From Collinsella sp. (GTDB lineage Bacteria; Actinomycetota; Coriobacteriia; Coriobacteriales; Coriobacteriaceae), in contig DXZS01000014.1 in NCBI GenBank assembly GCA_019419505.1, positions 1-64,000 of the forward strand: a stretch of DNA of 64,000 bases, written 5' to 3'. The notes under the pieces are model-generated. The model ran no database searches. It was not told where the DNA came from and saw nothing but the letters and a program-made list of their open reading frames with translations. How positions within the stretch are numbered: position 1 is the first letter of the stretch; each line of letters starts with the position of its first letter. The position numbers and the translations under genes were made by a program. This document shows positions 27,210 through 34,446 of this stretch, in pieces.

Positions 27210-28079
27210 TTATTGAGCAATAGCGTAAAGGTCAAACCCGCCCTGCGGCGTGCTATCGACCGTATCGGGCGCCTGTGAATTAAAACTCACCGGAACCATG
27301 CGCTTTGAGGCACGGTAACGCGTGCCGTCGGTGGCGACGGGCGGCTCATCGACCGTGAGCTCGTAGTCGCCGGGCTTGAGCTCGATGCCGTCACCTTCGG
27401 AATTGACGTATTGGTACTCGTCAATCGTCTGCCCTTTGAGCGTGCGACCCACGATATGGACGAGCATCTGGCTGTCGCCGCGCGCGGTGTCCCACGTCGC
27501 GCCGTCCTTGACCTCGACCGATACATGCACCGAGCGCGTGCGGCTGAGCGATTGCTCGACAGACATCTCGACCTTGGCGGCGTCTTGGCGCTGCTGCTCG
27601 ACATGACCCCAGATGCTGCCGATCGCCGAGCAAGCGATGACGCCGGCCATAAAGGCGATGAGAATGGGGCCGAGCGGAGAGCGACGGCCCGCGTCTTCCT
27701 CGCGAGCCAGGTTGGGGCGATGGGTGGGGGCGGGCGCCTGGGCACCCTGCGCGGGCACGTCGAGTATGCTGAAGGATGCCGTGCTGCCGGGGTCGATGGT
27801 ATGGCGCGGCTGTGGGGTCTTTGCCGGCGAGATCGACATATCAGCCGGCTCGCCGAGCGTGGCCGTGGCATCGGCCTTCGCCTCGTCGGCCTCGGCCTGG
27901 GCCCAAGCCTGTTCAAAGGTTAGGGGTTCGGCGGCATCGGAGGCGGCTTCAGGCTCGACACCGGCATCGTTGCCGGTCTCGTCCTCGTCGCTCGACACGT
28001 CACACGGCGCGGGCTCGTCCCACTCTTCGTCCGGAGCCTCGCCCTCGCTATACCACCATTCAAAGTTATCGATATCCAT
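27210..28079 (-). CDS. Hypothetical single-pass membrane protein with acidic N-terminal domain
   Basis: I do not recognise this protein. From ATG 28079 it is 289 aa: an acidic cytoplasmic N-terminal region (about residues 1-110, starting MDIDNFEWWYSEGEAPDEEWDEP), a Pro/Arg-rich linker, one membrane helix (LGPILIAFMAGVIACSAIGSIW, around 150) and an extracytoplasmic beta-rich domain of about 115 residues with VHVSVEVKDGATWDTARGD. The W-W-Y motif of the N-terminus recurs in zinc-ribbon/'DUF' membrane proteins of actinobacteria, but I cannot place it. Its own transcript seems likely. Function unknown. Confidence 0.6.
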   Translation of the reverse strand: MDIDNFEWWYSEGEAPDEEWDEPAPCDVSSDEDETGNDAGVEPEAASDAAEPLTFEQAWAQAEADEAKADATATLGEPADMSISPAKTPQPRHTIDPGSTASFSILDVPAQGAQAPAPTHRPNLAREEDAGRRSPLGPILIAFMAGVIACSAIGSIWGHVEQQRQDAAKVEMSVEQSLSRTRSVHVSVEVKDGATWDTARGDSQMLVHIVGRTLKGQTIDEYQYVNSEGDGIELKPGDYELTVDEPPVATDGTRYRASKRMVPVSFNSQAPDTVDSTPQGGFDLYAIAQ

Positions 28080-28169
28080 ACGGGGCGCCCCCTTGGCCTC
28101 GCAAATAAACACTTGCTAGCCTTATACCCCCAGATGACACGGGAGCTCGCCGGCACAGACAGGAAAAGC

Positions 28170-28224
28170 GTCACAACATTCGAGGCTTTTCCTCGTTTTC
28201 GAGATTTTCATCGAATGTTGTGAC
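28170..28224 (-). repeat. 55-bp hairpin repeat, copy A
   Basis: GTCACAACATTCGA / TCGAATGTTGTGAC arms around a T-rich loop with its own CTCG stem. It lies 50 bp after the MerR stop and probably works as a terminator. A nearly identical copy is at 33251-33305 (two differences over 62 bp including flank). Confidence 0.8.
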
Positions 28225-28250
28225 GGTTTGGGCGGCAGCCATGCCGCGAA

Positions 28251-28279
28251 TGTGACAAAGGGACTGTCCTCTTGTCACA
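28251..28279 (-). repeat. TGTGACAA...TTGTCACA hairpin overlapping the MerR stop codon
   Basis: A 29-bp near-palindrome: TGTGACAA / TTGTCACA arms around a GGACAGTCC-like core. The MerR stop codon (28275-28277) is the TGA inside the left arm, so this element supplies the gene's stop. Similar elements are at 33317-33344, 46373-46400 and 56072-56100. Confidence 0.75.
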
Positions 28280-29144
28280 TCTGGAGGGCTACGGGGATTT
28301 GGATGCAGCAGAAGTCCTCTTGGTGGGACTCGTCGTAGCTCGTGGTATCGAGGTAGCAAAAGTCGAAAGCGTTGCCAACGGGCTGGAGCGCGTGCTTGTC
28401 CATGCAGGCCACGACGGCGCGGATACCCTCGGGTTCGTACGGCATGCCCCAGCGGCTCATGCACAGGTATGTGCCCTCGGGCAGCACTTCTATGCCGATC
28501 TCTGCCAGCTCGGCAGCGTCGCTCGGCAGCAGTTCCTCGACACCGCGCGGTAGCACGGCAAAGGAGCCGGCGCCGGCAATGGGGTCGTCGGAATGCAGCG
28601 CCTCGCGACGCAGCATGGCGCCCCAACCGCGCATGGGACGCGTGCCCGTCAGCGCACGCATGCGCAGAATCGCGCGCATGAGCGTGGGGTGCAGCATCGA
28701 GCGGCCGCGCTCGATATCGGCCGGGAACTCCTCAAAGACCACGTAGCGGCGCTCAAACTGTTTGAGCTCCGGCTTGCCCTCGCGCTCGCGCCAGTAAACC
28801 GCCTCGTCGTAAAAGCTCAGACGCTCCTGCACACTCGCGCGCTCGGCTTTGAGCCCGGCGATCTGTTCATCGAGCGCCTGCACCCGCGAGCGCAGGTGAT
28901 CGGTCATCTCGCCAATGTCGAACGTCGAGGTCAGGCGGTCGACCTCGTCGAGCTCGAGCCCCAGGTCGCGCAACATGCAGATCAGGCGCATGAGCGGGAT
29001 CTGCGTGGGCGAATAGAAACGGTAGCCTTTTTCGTTGACCACGGCGGGCTTAAACAGGCCGATCTTGTCGTAGTAGATGAGCGTTTGGCGCGAAACATTA
29101 AACAAGCTCGCCATCTCGCTAATCGCATACATGCCCGTCTGCAT
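28275..29144 (-). CDS. MerR-family transcriptional regulator with GyrI-like effector domain
   Basis: The N-terminal MerR helix-turn-helix reads MYAISEMASLFNVSRQTLIYYDKIGLF, followed by GYRFYSPTQIP and the long dimerisation helix (residues about 80-115). The C-terminal 160 residues look like a GyrI/AraC-effector-type ligand-binding module. The start at 29144 follows GGGAGGA closely; ATG 29132 is an alternative. It is the last gene of the leftward block with ubiX and the UbiD decarboxylase (90 bp from ubiX), so it may sense the aromatic substrate. Its TGA stop lies within a repeat. Confidence 0.82.
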   Translation of the reverse strand: MQTGMYAISEMASLFNVSRQTLIYYDKIGLFKPAVVNEKGYRFYSPTQIPLMRLICMLRDLGLELDEVDRLTSTFDIGEMTDHLRSRVQALDEQIAGLKAERASVQERLSFYDEAVYWREREGKPELKQFERRYVVFEEFPADIERGRSMLHPTLMRAILRMRALTGTRPMRGWGAMLRREALHSDDPIAGAGSFAVLPRGVEELLPSDAAELAEIGIEVLPEGTYLCMSRWGMPYEPEGIRAVVACMDKHALQPVGNAFDFCYLDTTSYDESHQEDFCCIQIPVALQM

Positions 29145-29236
29145 AAGTCCTCCCGACACATCCTTTTAGCGCACAAAGCCCGCCGCCCACAGGGGCAGCG
29201 GGCTCAAACACTTCTCGTATCCTACCCTAAAAGCGC

Positions 29237-29815
29237 CTATGACCAGCGCTTATAGTTTGCGCATGACACGCCGACGGCCTCGAGCGCCTTGGCGGCGATG
29301 TGATGCACCGCGTCGTCGAGCGTGGCGGGGCCGTTGTAAAACGTGAGCATGGGCGGCATGAGCATGACGCCCGGTACGCGCGCCAGGCGCGCCATGTTAT
29401 CGACGTGAATGGCGCTGAAGGGCGTCTCGCGCACCATGAGCACCAGGCGGCGCTGCTCTTTCATCTGCACGTCGGCCGCACGCAGCAACAGGTTTTCGCT
29501 GTAGCCGCTCGCGATGCCGGCGAGCGTCTTCATGGAGCAGGGCGCCACGATCATGCCGTCGACCGGATAGGTACCGCTTGCGATGGGGGCGCCGATATTT
29601 TTGTTGTCGTAGACCACATCGGCATGCGTGGCAAACTCGTCGAGCGTCATGCCGAGCTCCTGCTCGATGGTGATCTCTCCCCCGCGCGTGACGACAAGCG
29701 CCGACTCGGCACCTGCCTGGCGCAGGCATTTGAGGCACTCAAGACCCAGCGCGGCACCGCTGGCGCCAGACACGCCAACGACAATGCGGCGGGGACGGAC
29801 AGAAGACTCAGGCAT
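29237..29815 (-). CDS. ubiX: Flavin prenyltransferase UbiX
   Basis: Makes prenylated FMN, the cofactor of UbiD decarboxylases, from FMN and dimethylallyl monophosphate. The 192-aa protein has the FMN loop VVGVSGASGAALG, the IVAPCSMKTLAGIASGYSENLLLRAADV stretch that binds substrate, and RETPFSAIHVDNMARL. The start at 29815 (AGGAGTTGTC RBS) gives family length; a longer in-frame start at 30016 would run back into the UbiD gene and repeat R4. It lies 190 bp downstream of the UbiD gene, with repeat R4 between them. Confidence 0.92.
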   Translation of the reverse strand: MPESSVRPRRIVVGVSGASGAALGLECLKCLRQAGAESALVVTRGGEITIEQELGMTLDEFATHADVVYDNKNIGAPIASGTYPVDGMIVAPCSMKTLAGIASGYSENLLLRAADVQMKEQRRLVLMVRETPFSAIHVDNMARLARVPGVMLMPPMLTFYNGPATLDDAVHHIAAKALEAVGVSCANYKRWS

Positions 29816-29857
29816 GACAACTCCTAACAACAAAATGGCAGCTATAGGTCGGGCAAT

Positions 29858-30005
29858 GTCAGCGAGCGCGCGTCTGGCGAGGCAAGGTGCCCCGAAACAA
29901 GAAGGCATAGGGCTTATGCCCATGCCTTCGCAGTTGAGGGGCAGATTGCCCGCCAGGCGCGGGCGCAGCGTCGAGTGGTCCGGCGTTCGGTAGAACGCCG
30001 GAACC
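29858..30005 (-). repeat. Stop-codon-abutting multi-hairpin repeat, copy R4
   Basis: Begins at the base after the UbiD stop (30006-30008). Stems: GGTCCGGCGTTC/GAACGCCGGAACC with GGTA loop; a covarying outer stem around TCTGGCGAGGCAA/TTGCCCGCCAGGCG; an inner GAAGGCATAGGGC/GCCCATGCCTTC. It lies inside the UbiD-UbiX intercistronic gap, so it may set the ratio of the two proteins. Confidence 0.7.
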
Positions 30006-31493
30006 TTAGAAAGCAATCTCCTTGGCCCACTTGTCTGTGTCGATCTCCATGAACTGCGAGCGAATGAAGTTCTTCTTGAGGTCGAACGGGACCGTGCAGT
30101 CGAAGATGGCCTTGCAGGCGATGCCGTGCTCGCGGATCGTGGGGTCGAACGCGGGGTCGTTGGACGGGTCGAGCACGTGGCAGTGGCAACCGGGGATGGT
30201 GATGAGGTCCACGTCGGCCTGGAAGCGCGTGGTCATGGCCCACATCACGTCGCTCATGTCGAAGATGTCGACATCCTCGTCAACCAGGATCACATGCTTG
30301 AGCTCGGAGAATGCCGAGAAGGCGAGCATGGCGGCGTTGCGCTGACGACCCTCGTCGTTCTTGCTCGACTTCTTGAACTGCATGATTGCAACGAACTTGC
30401 CGCCACCGCAGGGAGCAGCGTGGACGTTGAGCAGGCGGCCCGGGATAGCGGTCTCGACCATCTTGTAGATGGAAGCCTCGGTGGGGATGCCCGCCATGGA
30501 CACGTGCTCGTGCGAAGGGCCGATGCAGCTCTCCATGATGGGATTGACGCGTGTGGTGACGGCGGTGATCTTGATCACCGGGCAGACCTTGGCGCCACCG
30601 GTGTAGCCGGGGAACTCGGGCATGGCATAGCCGTGGCCGTTGACGTCCTCGTTGATGGTCTCGTCGTGCATGAGGTAGCCCTCGAGCACGTACTCGGCAT
30701 TGGCGATGCACTTCTGCGGAACGGTAACGCAGTCGGCGAGCTCGACGGCATGGCCGCGCAGGGCGCCGGCGATCTGCAGCTCGTTGAAGCCGAGCGGCGT
30801 GGTGGGAGCCTCGAAGCCGCAGCACATGTACACGGCGGGGTCCAAGCCGATGGAGATGGAGATGGGCATGTCCTCGCCGCGCTGGCAGTACTCGTCAAAG
30901 AATGCGCCCAGGTGACGGCTGCCCGGGGTAATCCACATGGCGAGCTTGTCCTTGTCGACGCAGGAGAAGCGGTGGATGGTCACGTCGGACTGGGAGCCGT
31001 CGGGGCTCGTGCCGTAGGCGAGGCCCATGGTGATGTAGGGGCCGCCGTCGACGGGTGTGTTGGTGGGAGCGGGAACGATCTTGCGCAGGTCAAAGCCCTC
31101 GTCGGTCGCCTTGTACACGACCTCCTGGCAGTCGACGTGCGCGCCCTCGGCGATCTGCTTAGGCGCAATCAAGCTCTCGAAGCGCTTGCCGATCTCGAGG
31201 CCCAGGTGCTCCTCGTCAAGGTCGAGCAGGGCGGCAACGCGCTTGCGGCTGGCAAGCATGCCGATGCAGACCTTGGCATCGTCAAAGCCCTTGACGTTGT
31301 TGAAGACCATCGCCGGACCCTCTTTGGTCGGACGCATAACGGTACCGCCGGCACCGACGTGGCGATAGACGCCCGAGACCTCGGCGTCCGGGTCGACCTG
31401 GGTGTCGGTCTCGAGCAGCTGGCCCGGCATCTCACGCAAAAAGTCGAGCGCGGAGCGCAGGTCGTGGATCTGGGAAGCATCGGTAGTGGACAT
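30006..31493 (-). CDS. UbiD-family decarboxylase, LpdC (gallate/protocatechuate decarboxylase)-like
   Basis: Prenyl-FMN-dependent (de)carboxylase, 495 aa from ATG 31493 (GAAAGGAGCACGCT RBS). By memory of the Lactobacillus plantarum gallate decarboxylase LpdC it is close in pattern: SGVYRHVGAGGTVMRPT, EGPAMVFNNVKGF, TNTPVDGGPYITMG, SDVTIHRF, and NAEYVLEGYL, which contains the two UbiD glutamates. It acts on phenolic acids such as gallate or protocatechuate by family; other aromatic or heteroaromatic acids are possible. It sits between a DASS anion transporter and UbiX. Repeat R4 follows the stop. Confidence 0.85.
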   Translation of the reverse strand: MSTTDASQIHDLRSALDFLREMPGQLLETDTQVDPDAEVSGVYRHVGAGGTVMRPTKEGPAMVFNNVKGFDDAKVCIGMLASRKRVAALLDLDEEHLGLEIGKRFESLIAPKQIAEGAHVDCQEVVYKATDEGFDLRKIVPAPTNTPVDGGPYITMGLAYGTSPDGSQSDVTIHRFSCVDKDKLAMWITPGSRHLGAFFDEYCQRGEDMPISISIGLDPAVYMCCGFEAPTTPLGFNELQIAGALRGHAVELADCVTVPQKCIANAEYVLEGYLMHDETINEDVNGHGYAMPEFPGYTGGAKVCPVIKITAVTTRVNPIMESCIGPSHEHVSMAGIPTEASIYKMVETAIPGRLLNVHAAPCGGGKFVAIMQFKKSSKNDEGRQRNAAMLAFSAFSELKHVILVDEDVDIFDMSDVMWAMTTRFQADVDLITIPGCHCHVLDPSNDPAFDPTIREHGIACKAIFDCTVPFDLKKNFIRSQFMEIDTDKWAKEIAF

Positions 31494-31636
31494 AGCGTGC
31501 TCCTTTCGGGAGAGTGCCCGGCGACGGGAGTGCCGCCGGGCTGGGTAACGTAGTGGGGCCGCAGCGCTTATAGATGGAGCGCTTGGCAACTCGCGGTTCA
31601 AGCACTCGGATGTTTGCAGCCCAAGCGCTCGGCCGC

Positions 31637-33094
31637 TTACATCAGGCCAAAGAGATGGAACCAGGCGGCCTCGACCAGCACGACGATAAAGACGACCGCG
31701 GTGAGGGGAATGCCCATGCGCATGGCCTCTTTGGAGGTGTAGCCGCCGGCGTCCTTGCCCTCGCCGATAAGGATCGGCAGGTTATGGAACGGCAGGATGT
31801 AGTGGATGTTGATGGACGTGAAGACGATGAGCGCCACGGCGAGCGGGCTCACGCTGGAGCCGGCCGCGAAGCTGATGAACGCCGGCACGCACACGCCGAG
31901 TACGGCCATGACCGAGCCCATGAACATGTGGATGATCATGGAGAGCGCAGCGACAAGCAGGGCGAACAGGAAGATGTTCTCGGGCACGGAGCTGGGAAGC
32001 ACGACGTCGGCGATCCAGGCGTTCATACCGGTGGCACCGCCCACGGAGCCCACGGCCATGGCGGCCGTCAGGAACATGAGGGACTTGATGTCGACAGCAT
32101 TCCAGCTGGCGGGGGTGAGGACCTCGCCGATGACGGGCATGGCGAGGCAGACGCCGATGGCCAGGGTGACCCAGCCGATGTAATCGCCCGAGACGGTGAG
32201 CCACAGCGCGATGGCGATGATAAGCCACACGATGGTGCGGATCTCCTTGACGGAGAGCTTGCCGAGCGCAGCCTGCTTGGCCACGATCTGCTCGCGATCG
32301 TAGACGAGCTCCTTGCTGGGCTTAAAGAGGAAGAGGCCCAGGAACAGGGTGCACAGCAGCGCGACCAGCATGGGCACGCTCATGTACAGGAACCAGTCGA
32401 CGAAGGACGGGCTCATGCCGCCGGCCTCGGCGCTGTACTGCGCAACGAGCGGGTTGAGCGTGGAGTCGCCCGTCAGGAAGAACATGGAGCCCGGGGCGGC
32501 AGCGGCAAACACGAGGAAGCCGAGCTTGCCGCGGTCGTCGTCACCGTAGCCGGCGGACTCGGCGATGACCGAGACGACGGCGAGGATGAGGAAGGCGCGG
32601 GGGAACGGATGCGGGATCAGCAGCGACAGCACAAAGGTGAGCGCGAAGATCGAGATGATGAGCGACTTGGCGTCGCGCACGAACTTGAGCATGAACGCAT
32701 AGGCGATGCGCTCGCCCAGGCCCGACTCCTTGACTGCACTGGCGATGAGGTAGGCGCCGATGACGAGCCACATGGTGGCTTTGGTCCACGAGCTAAACGT
32801 GGAGGCGACCGTCGCCGAGATGCTCGCGGCGCCCGTGTCGTCCACGCACACCTTAAACAGAACGAGCAGCGCGCAGTAGAGCAGGCCCACAAGGCCCGGC
32901 TGTGCCACGCCACATGCCCAGAACACCACCGTGGCGAGCGTCAGTGCCAGACAGGTCTGACCGCCGACCGTAAGCTCGACCGTCGAGCTCAGCTCCGCCA
33001 AAGGAAGAAACTTCACTAGCAAAAAGACAACGATACCCAGCACAAAGCCAATTTCGCGCTTGGTGATCTTAAATGCCTTCTTTTCCGCTTCCAT
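31637..33094 (-). CDS. DASS/SLC13-family anion transporter
   Basis: A 485-aa integral membrane protein with about 12-13 membrane segments. It carries the SLC13/CitMHS-type hairpin features: SSWTKATMWLVIGAYLIASAV with S-x-x-x-G-x6-G, PHPFPRAFLILAV, and NLPILIGEGKDAGGYTSKEAMRMGIPLTAV near the end. Family members move dicarboxylates, citrate or other organic anions with Na+ or H+. Placed upstream of an UbiD/UbiX pair it likely imports the aromatic acid to be decarboxylated, or exchanges it. ATG 33094 follows AAAGGTGGGGAG. A terminator separates it from the fusion gene, so it may have its own promoter. Confidence 0.83.
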   Translation of the reverse strand: MEAEKKAFKITKREIGFVLGIVVFLLVKFLPLAELSSTVELTVGGQTCLALTLATVVFWACGVAQPGLVGLLYCALLVLFKVCVDDTGAASISATVASTFSSWTKATMWLVIGAYLIASAVKESGLGERIAYAFMLKFVRDAKSLIISIFALTFVLSLLIPHPFPRAFLILAVVSVIAESAGYGDDDRGKLGFLVFAAAAPGSMFFLTGDSTLNPLVAQYSAEAGGMSPSFVDWFLYMSVPMLVALLCTLFLGLFLFKPSKELVYDREQIVAKQAALGKLSVKEIRTIVWLIIAIALWLTVSGDYIGWVTLAIGVCLAMPVIGEVLTPASWNAVDIKSLMFLTAAMAVGSVGGATGMNAWIADVVLPSSVPENIFLFALLVAALSMIIHMFMGSVMAVLGVCVPAFISFAAGSSVSPLAVALIVFTSINIHYILPFHNLPILIGEGKDAGGYTSKEAMRMGIPLTAVVFIVVLVEAAWFHLFGLM

Positions 33095-33146
33095 CTCCCC
33101 ACCTTTCTTGTTGGGGGCGCTCCGGATTCGCAGCCACGTTGCCACT

Positions 33147-33178
33147 TAAAAAGGGGCGCCCGTTATCGGACACCCCTT
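33147..33178 (-). terminator. Terminator between the fusion gene and the transporter
   Basis: On the minus strand AAGGGG / CCCCTT stem followed by TTTTT. It lies 50-80 bp upstream of the transporter start. The fusion gene's transcripts should stop here unless read through. Confidence 0.65.
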
Positions 33179-33250
33179 ACGTTGCGCTGTGTTGTTGCAA
33201 TACAGTCAAGCGGATTTTTTGGATGAGGAGCGATCCTCTGGGCAAAAACC

Positions 33251-33305
33251 GTCACAACATTCGACGCTTTTCCTCGATTTCGAGATTTTCATCGAATGTT
33301 GTGAC
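33251..33305 (-). repeat. 55-bp hairpin repeat, copy B
   Basis: GTCACAACATTCGA / TCGAATGTTGTGAC arms as in copy A. On the minus strand it is followed by GGTTTTTGCC, so it should terminate leftward transcription from the fusion gene. Confidence 0.8.
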
Positions 33306-33316
33306 GGTTTGGATAT

Positions 33317-33344
33317 GGCAAAGGGACTGTACCTTTGTTACATA
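33317..33344 (-). repeat. TGTNACAAAGG-type hairpin overlapping the fusion-gene stop codon
   Basis: The element ATGTAACAAAGG...CCTTTGCC resembles the 28251 copy, with a changed base pair. The TAA stop (33338-33340) of the fusion gene falls inside it. Confidence 0.65.
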
Positions 33345-34285
33345 GCGAGGGCCGTACGGATGGATGGGTCGCTGAGCGCCTCGCGGAGCCAGGGGGCCAG
33401 CTGCTCGGGGTGACCCTGCAGGTAGCCTTTGAGCTCGGACGGGGCCACGCGACGCACCTCCGAGATCTCCTCTTGGTTGATATGCAGCTCGCCCGGCTCG
33501 ACATGGGCTGCGAACACCTCGCACCATTCGCACTCGCAGCGACCGTCGCCGTGGTCCTCGCGGTAGACGATATGGCCCAGATGTTTGAGATCGCCCGGCT
33601 CGCGCGCGACGCCGAGCTCCTCGCCCATGCGACGTGCCGTGGCGGCCGCGACGTCTTCCCCGGGGAGCGGATGGCCGGCGCAACCGTCGGCAAGCACCCC
33701 ACCCCAAAGGCGCTTGAGCTTGCTGCGACGACAGAGCAGCAGGCGCGCGTCTTCGCCCCGGCCCTCAACTAGAAGCGTCAGAAAAGCCTGGTGCAGAATG
33801 CCCTCCCCCGTATGGGCCTCGATGCGATCGACGGGGCCAAGTACCTCGCCGGTCGCGGTATCGACCGCCACGACCTCGGCGCCCGCACCGCCCTCGTCCC
33901 AGCCGGCGCGCAGGATGCGGGCTGCGGCTGCCTCAAGCGCGGCGATGAGTTCCTTGGTGGTGTCGAGCACGCGCTGCAGATCGTCTGCGCTCGCCCGCTC
34001 GACATGAAAGCCCGTGCTTGCAACTACCGGCACATTGAACCTGGTCGCCAGCGCCGCCGCGATATCGTGCGCCGGGATCTCATCTCGATGGCACGGAACG
34101 GCCAGGATGCTCACCGTCGCCGTACGGCCGGGCTCGGGGCGCGGAATGGCCTGCGCCGTAGCGCCCAGGTGCGCGAACTCCGGCGAGCAGGCGTACACCG
34201 CCATGCCTCGCGGCGTCACCGTCAGCTGGGCCTCGAGCGCAAACTTGCCCTCGCCCACTGCAACCTTTGTCGTGTGCATACCCAT
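33338..34285 (-). CDS. Fusion of an LpdD-like domain with an IPP-isomerase-like NUDIX domain
   Basis: A 315-aa two-domain protein. Residues 5-120 resemble LpdD, the small protein of L. plantarum gallate-decarboxylase clusters thought to help prenyl-FMN delivery: HLGATAQAIPRP, ATVSILAVPCHRDE, LATRFNVPVVASTGFHVE. Residues 150-300 align with type I IPP isomerase: EAHTGEGILHQAF (E. coli His25/His32 equivalents), CAGHPLPGE (His69), CECEWCEVF (Glu114/Glu116). The catalytic Cys67 position is Ala203 (Cys202 is one residue earlier). The NUDIX box reads GHPLPGEDVAAATARRMGEE followed by LGV, with the Glu-Glu pair of hydrolases that isomerases lack. The start follows AGGAGATCCC. Function is inferred: cofactor supply for the adjacent UbiX/UbiD. 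Confidence 0.75.
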   Translation of the reverse strand: MGMHTTKVAVGEGKFALEAQLTVTPRGMAVYACSPEFAHLGATAQAIPRPEPGRTATVSILAVPCHRDEIPAHDIAAALATRFNVPVVASTGFHVERASADDLQRVLDTTKELIAALEAAAARILRAGWDEGGAGAEVVAVDTATGEVLGPVDRIEAHTGEGILHQAFLTLLVEGRGEDARLLLCRRSKLKRLWGGVLADGCAGHPLPGEDVAAATARRMGEELGVAREPGDLKHLGHIVYREDHGDGRCECEWCEVFAAHVEPGELHINQEEISEVRRVAPSELKGYLQGHPEQLAPWLREALSDPSIRTALAM

Positions 34286-34337
34286 GGGATCTCCTGTCGC
34301 CCTCGATGTACCTGAGACCATCTTCGCCTGTATTGCG

Positions 34338-34366
34338 ACTATACAGGCAAGCGCAGCCTGCGACAA
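34338..34366 (-). promoter_or_regulatory. Promoter of the LpdD-NUDIX gene with inverted repeat
   Basis: Minus strand TTGTCG (34361-34366), 17-bp spacer, TATAGT (34338-34343). A perfect 8-bp inverted repeat GCCTGTAT-N7-ATACAGGC (34326-34348) covers the -10 and start site: a likely repressor or activator site. The regulator could be the MerR-family protein at the end of the block (untested). Confidence 0.6.
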
Positions 34367-34446
34367 AGGGGGCAGGCACCTGACACATTCTGTTAGAGTT
34401 GCAGGGATTGAATCCCGCTCATTCATGCGACATTGGAGTGACAACC

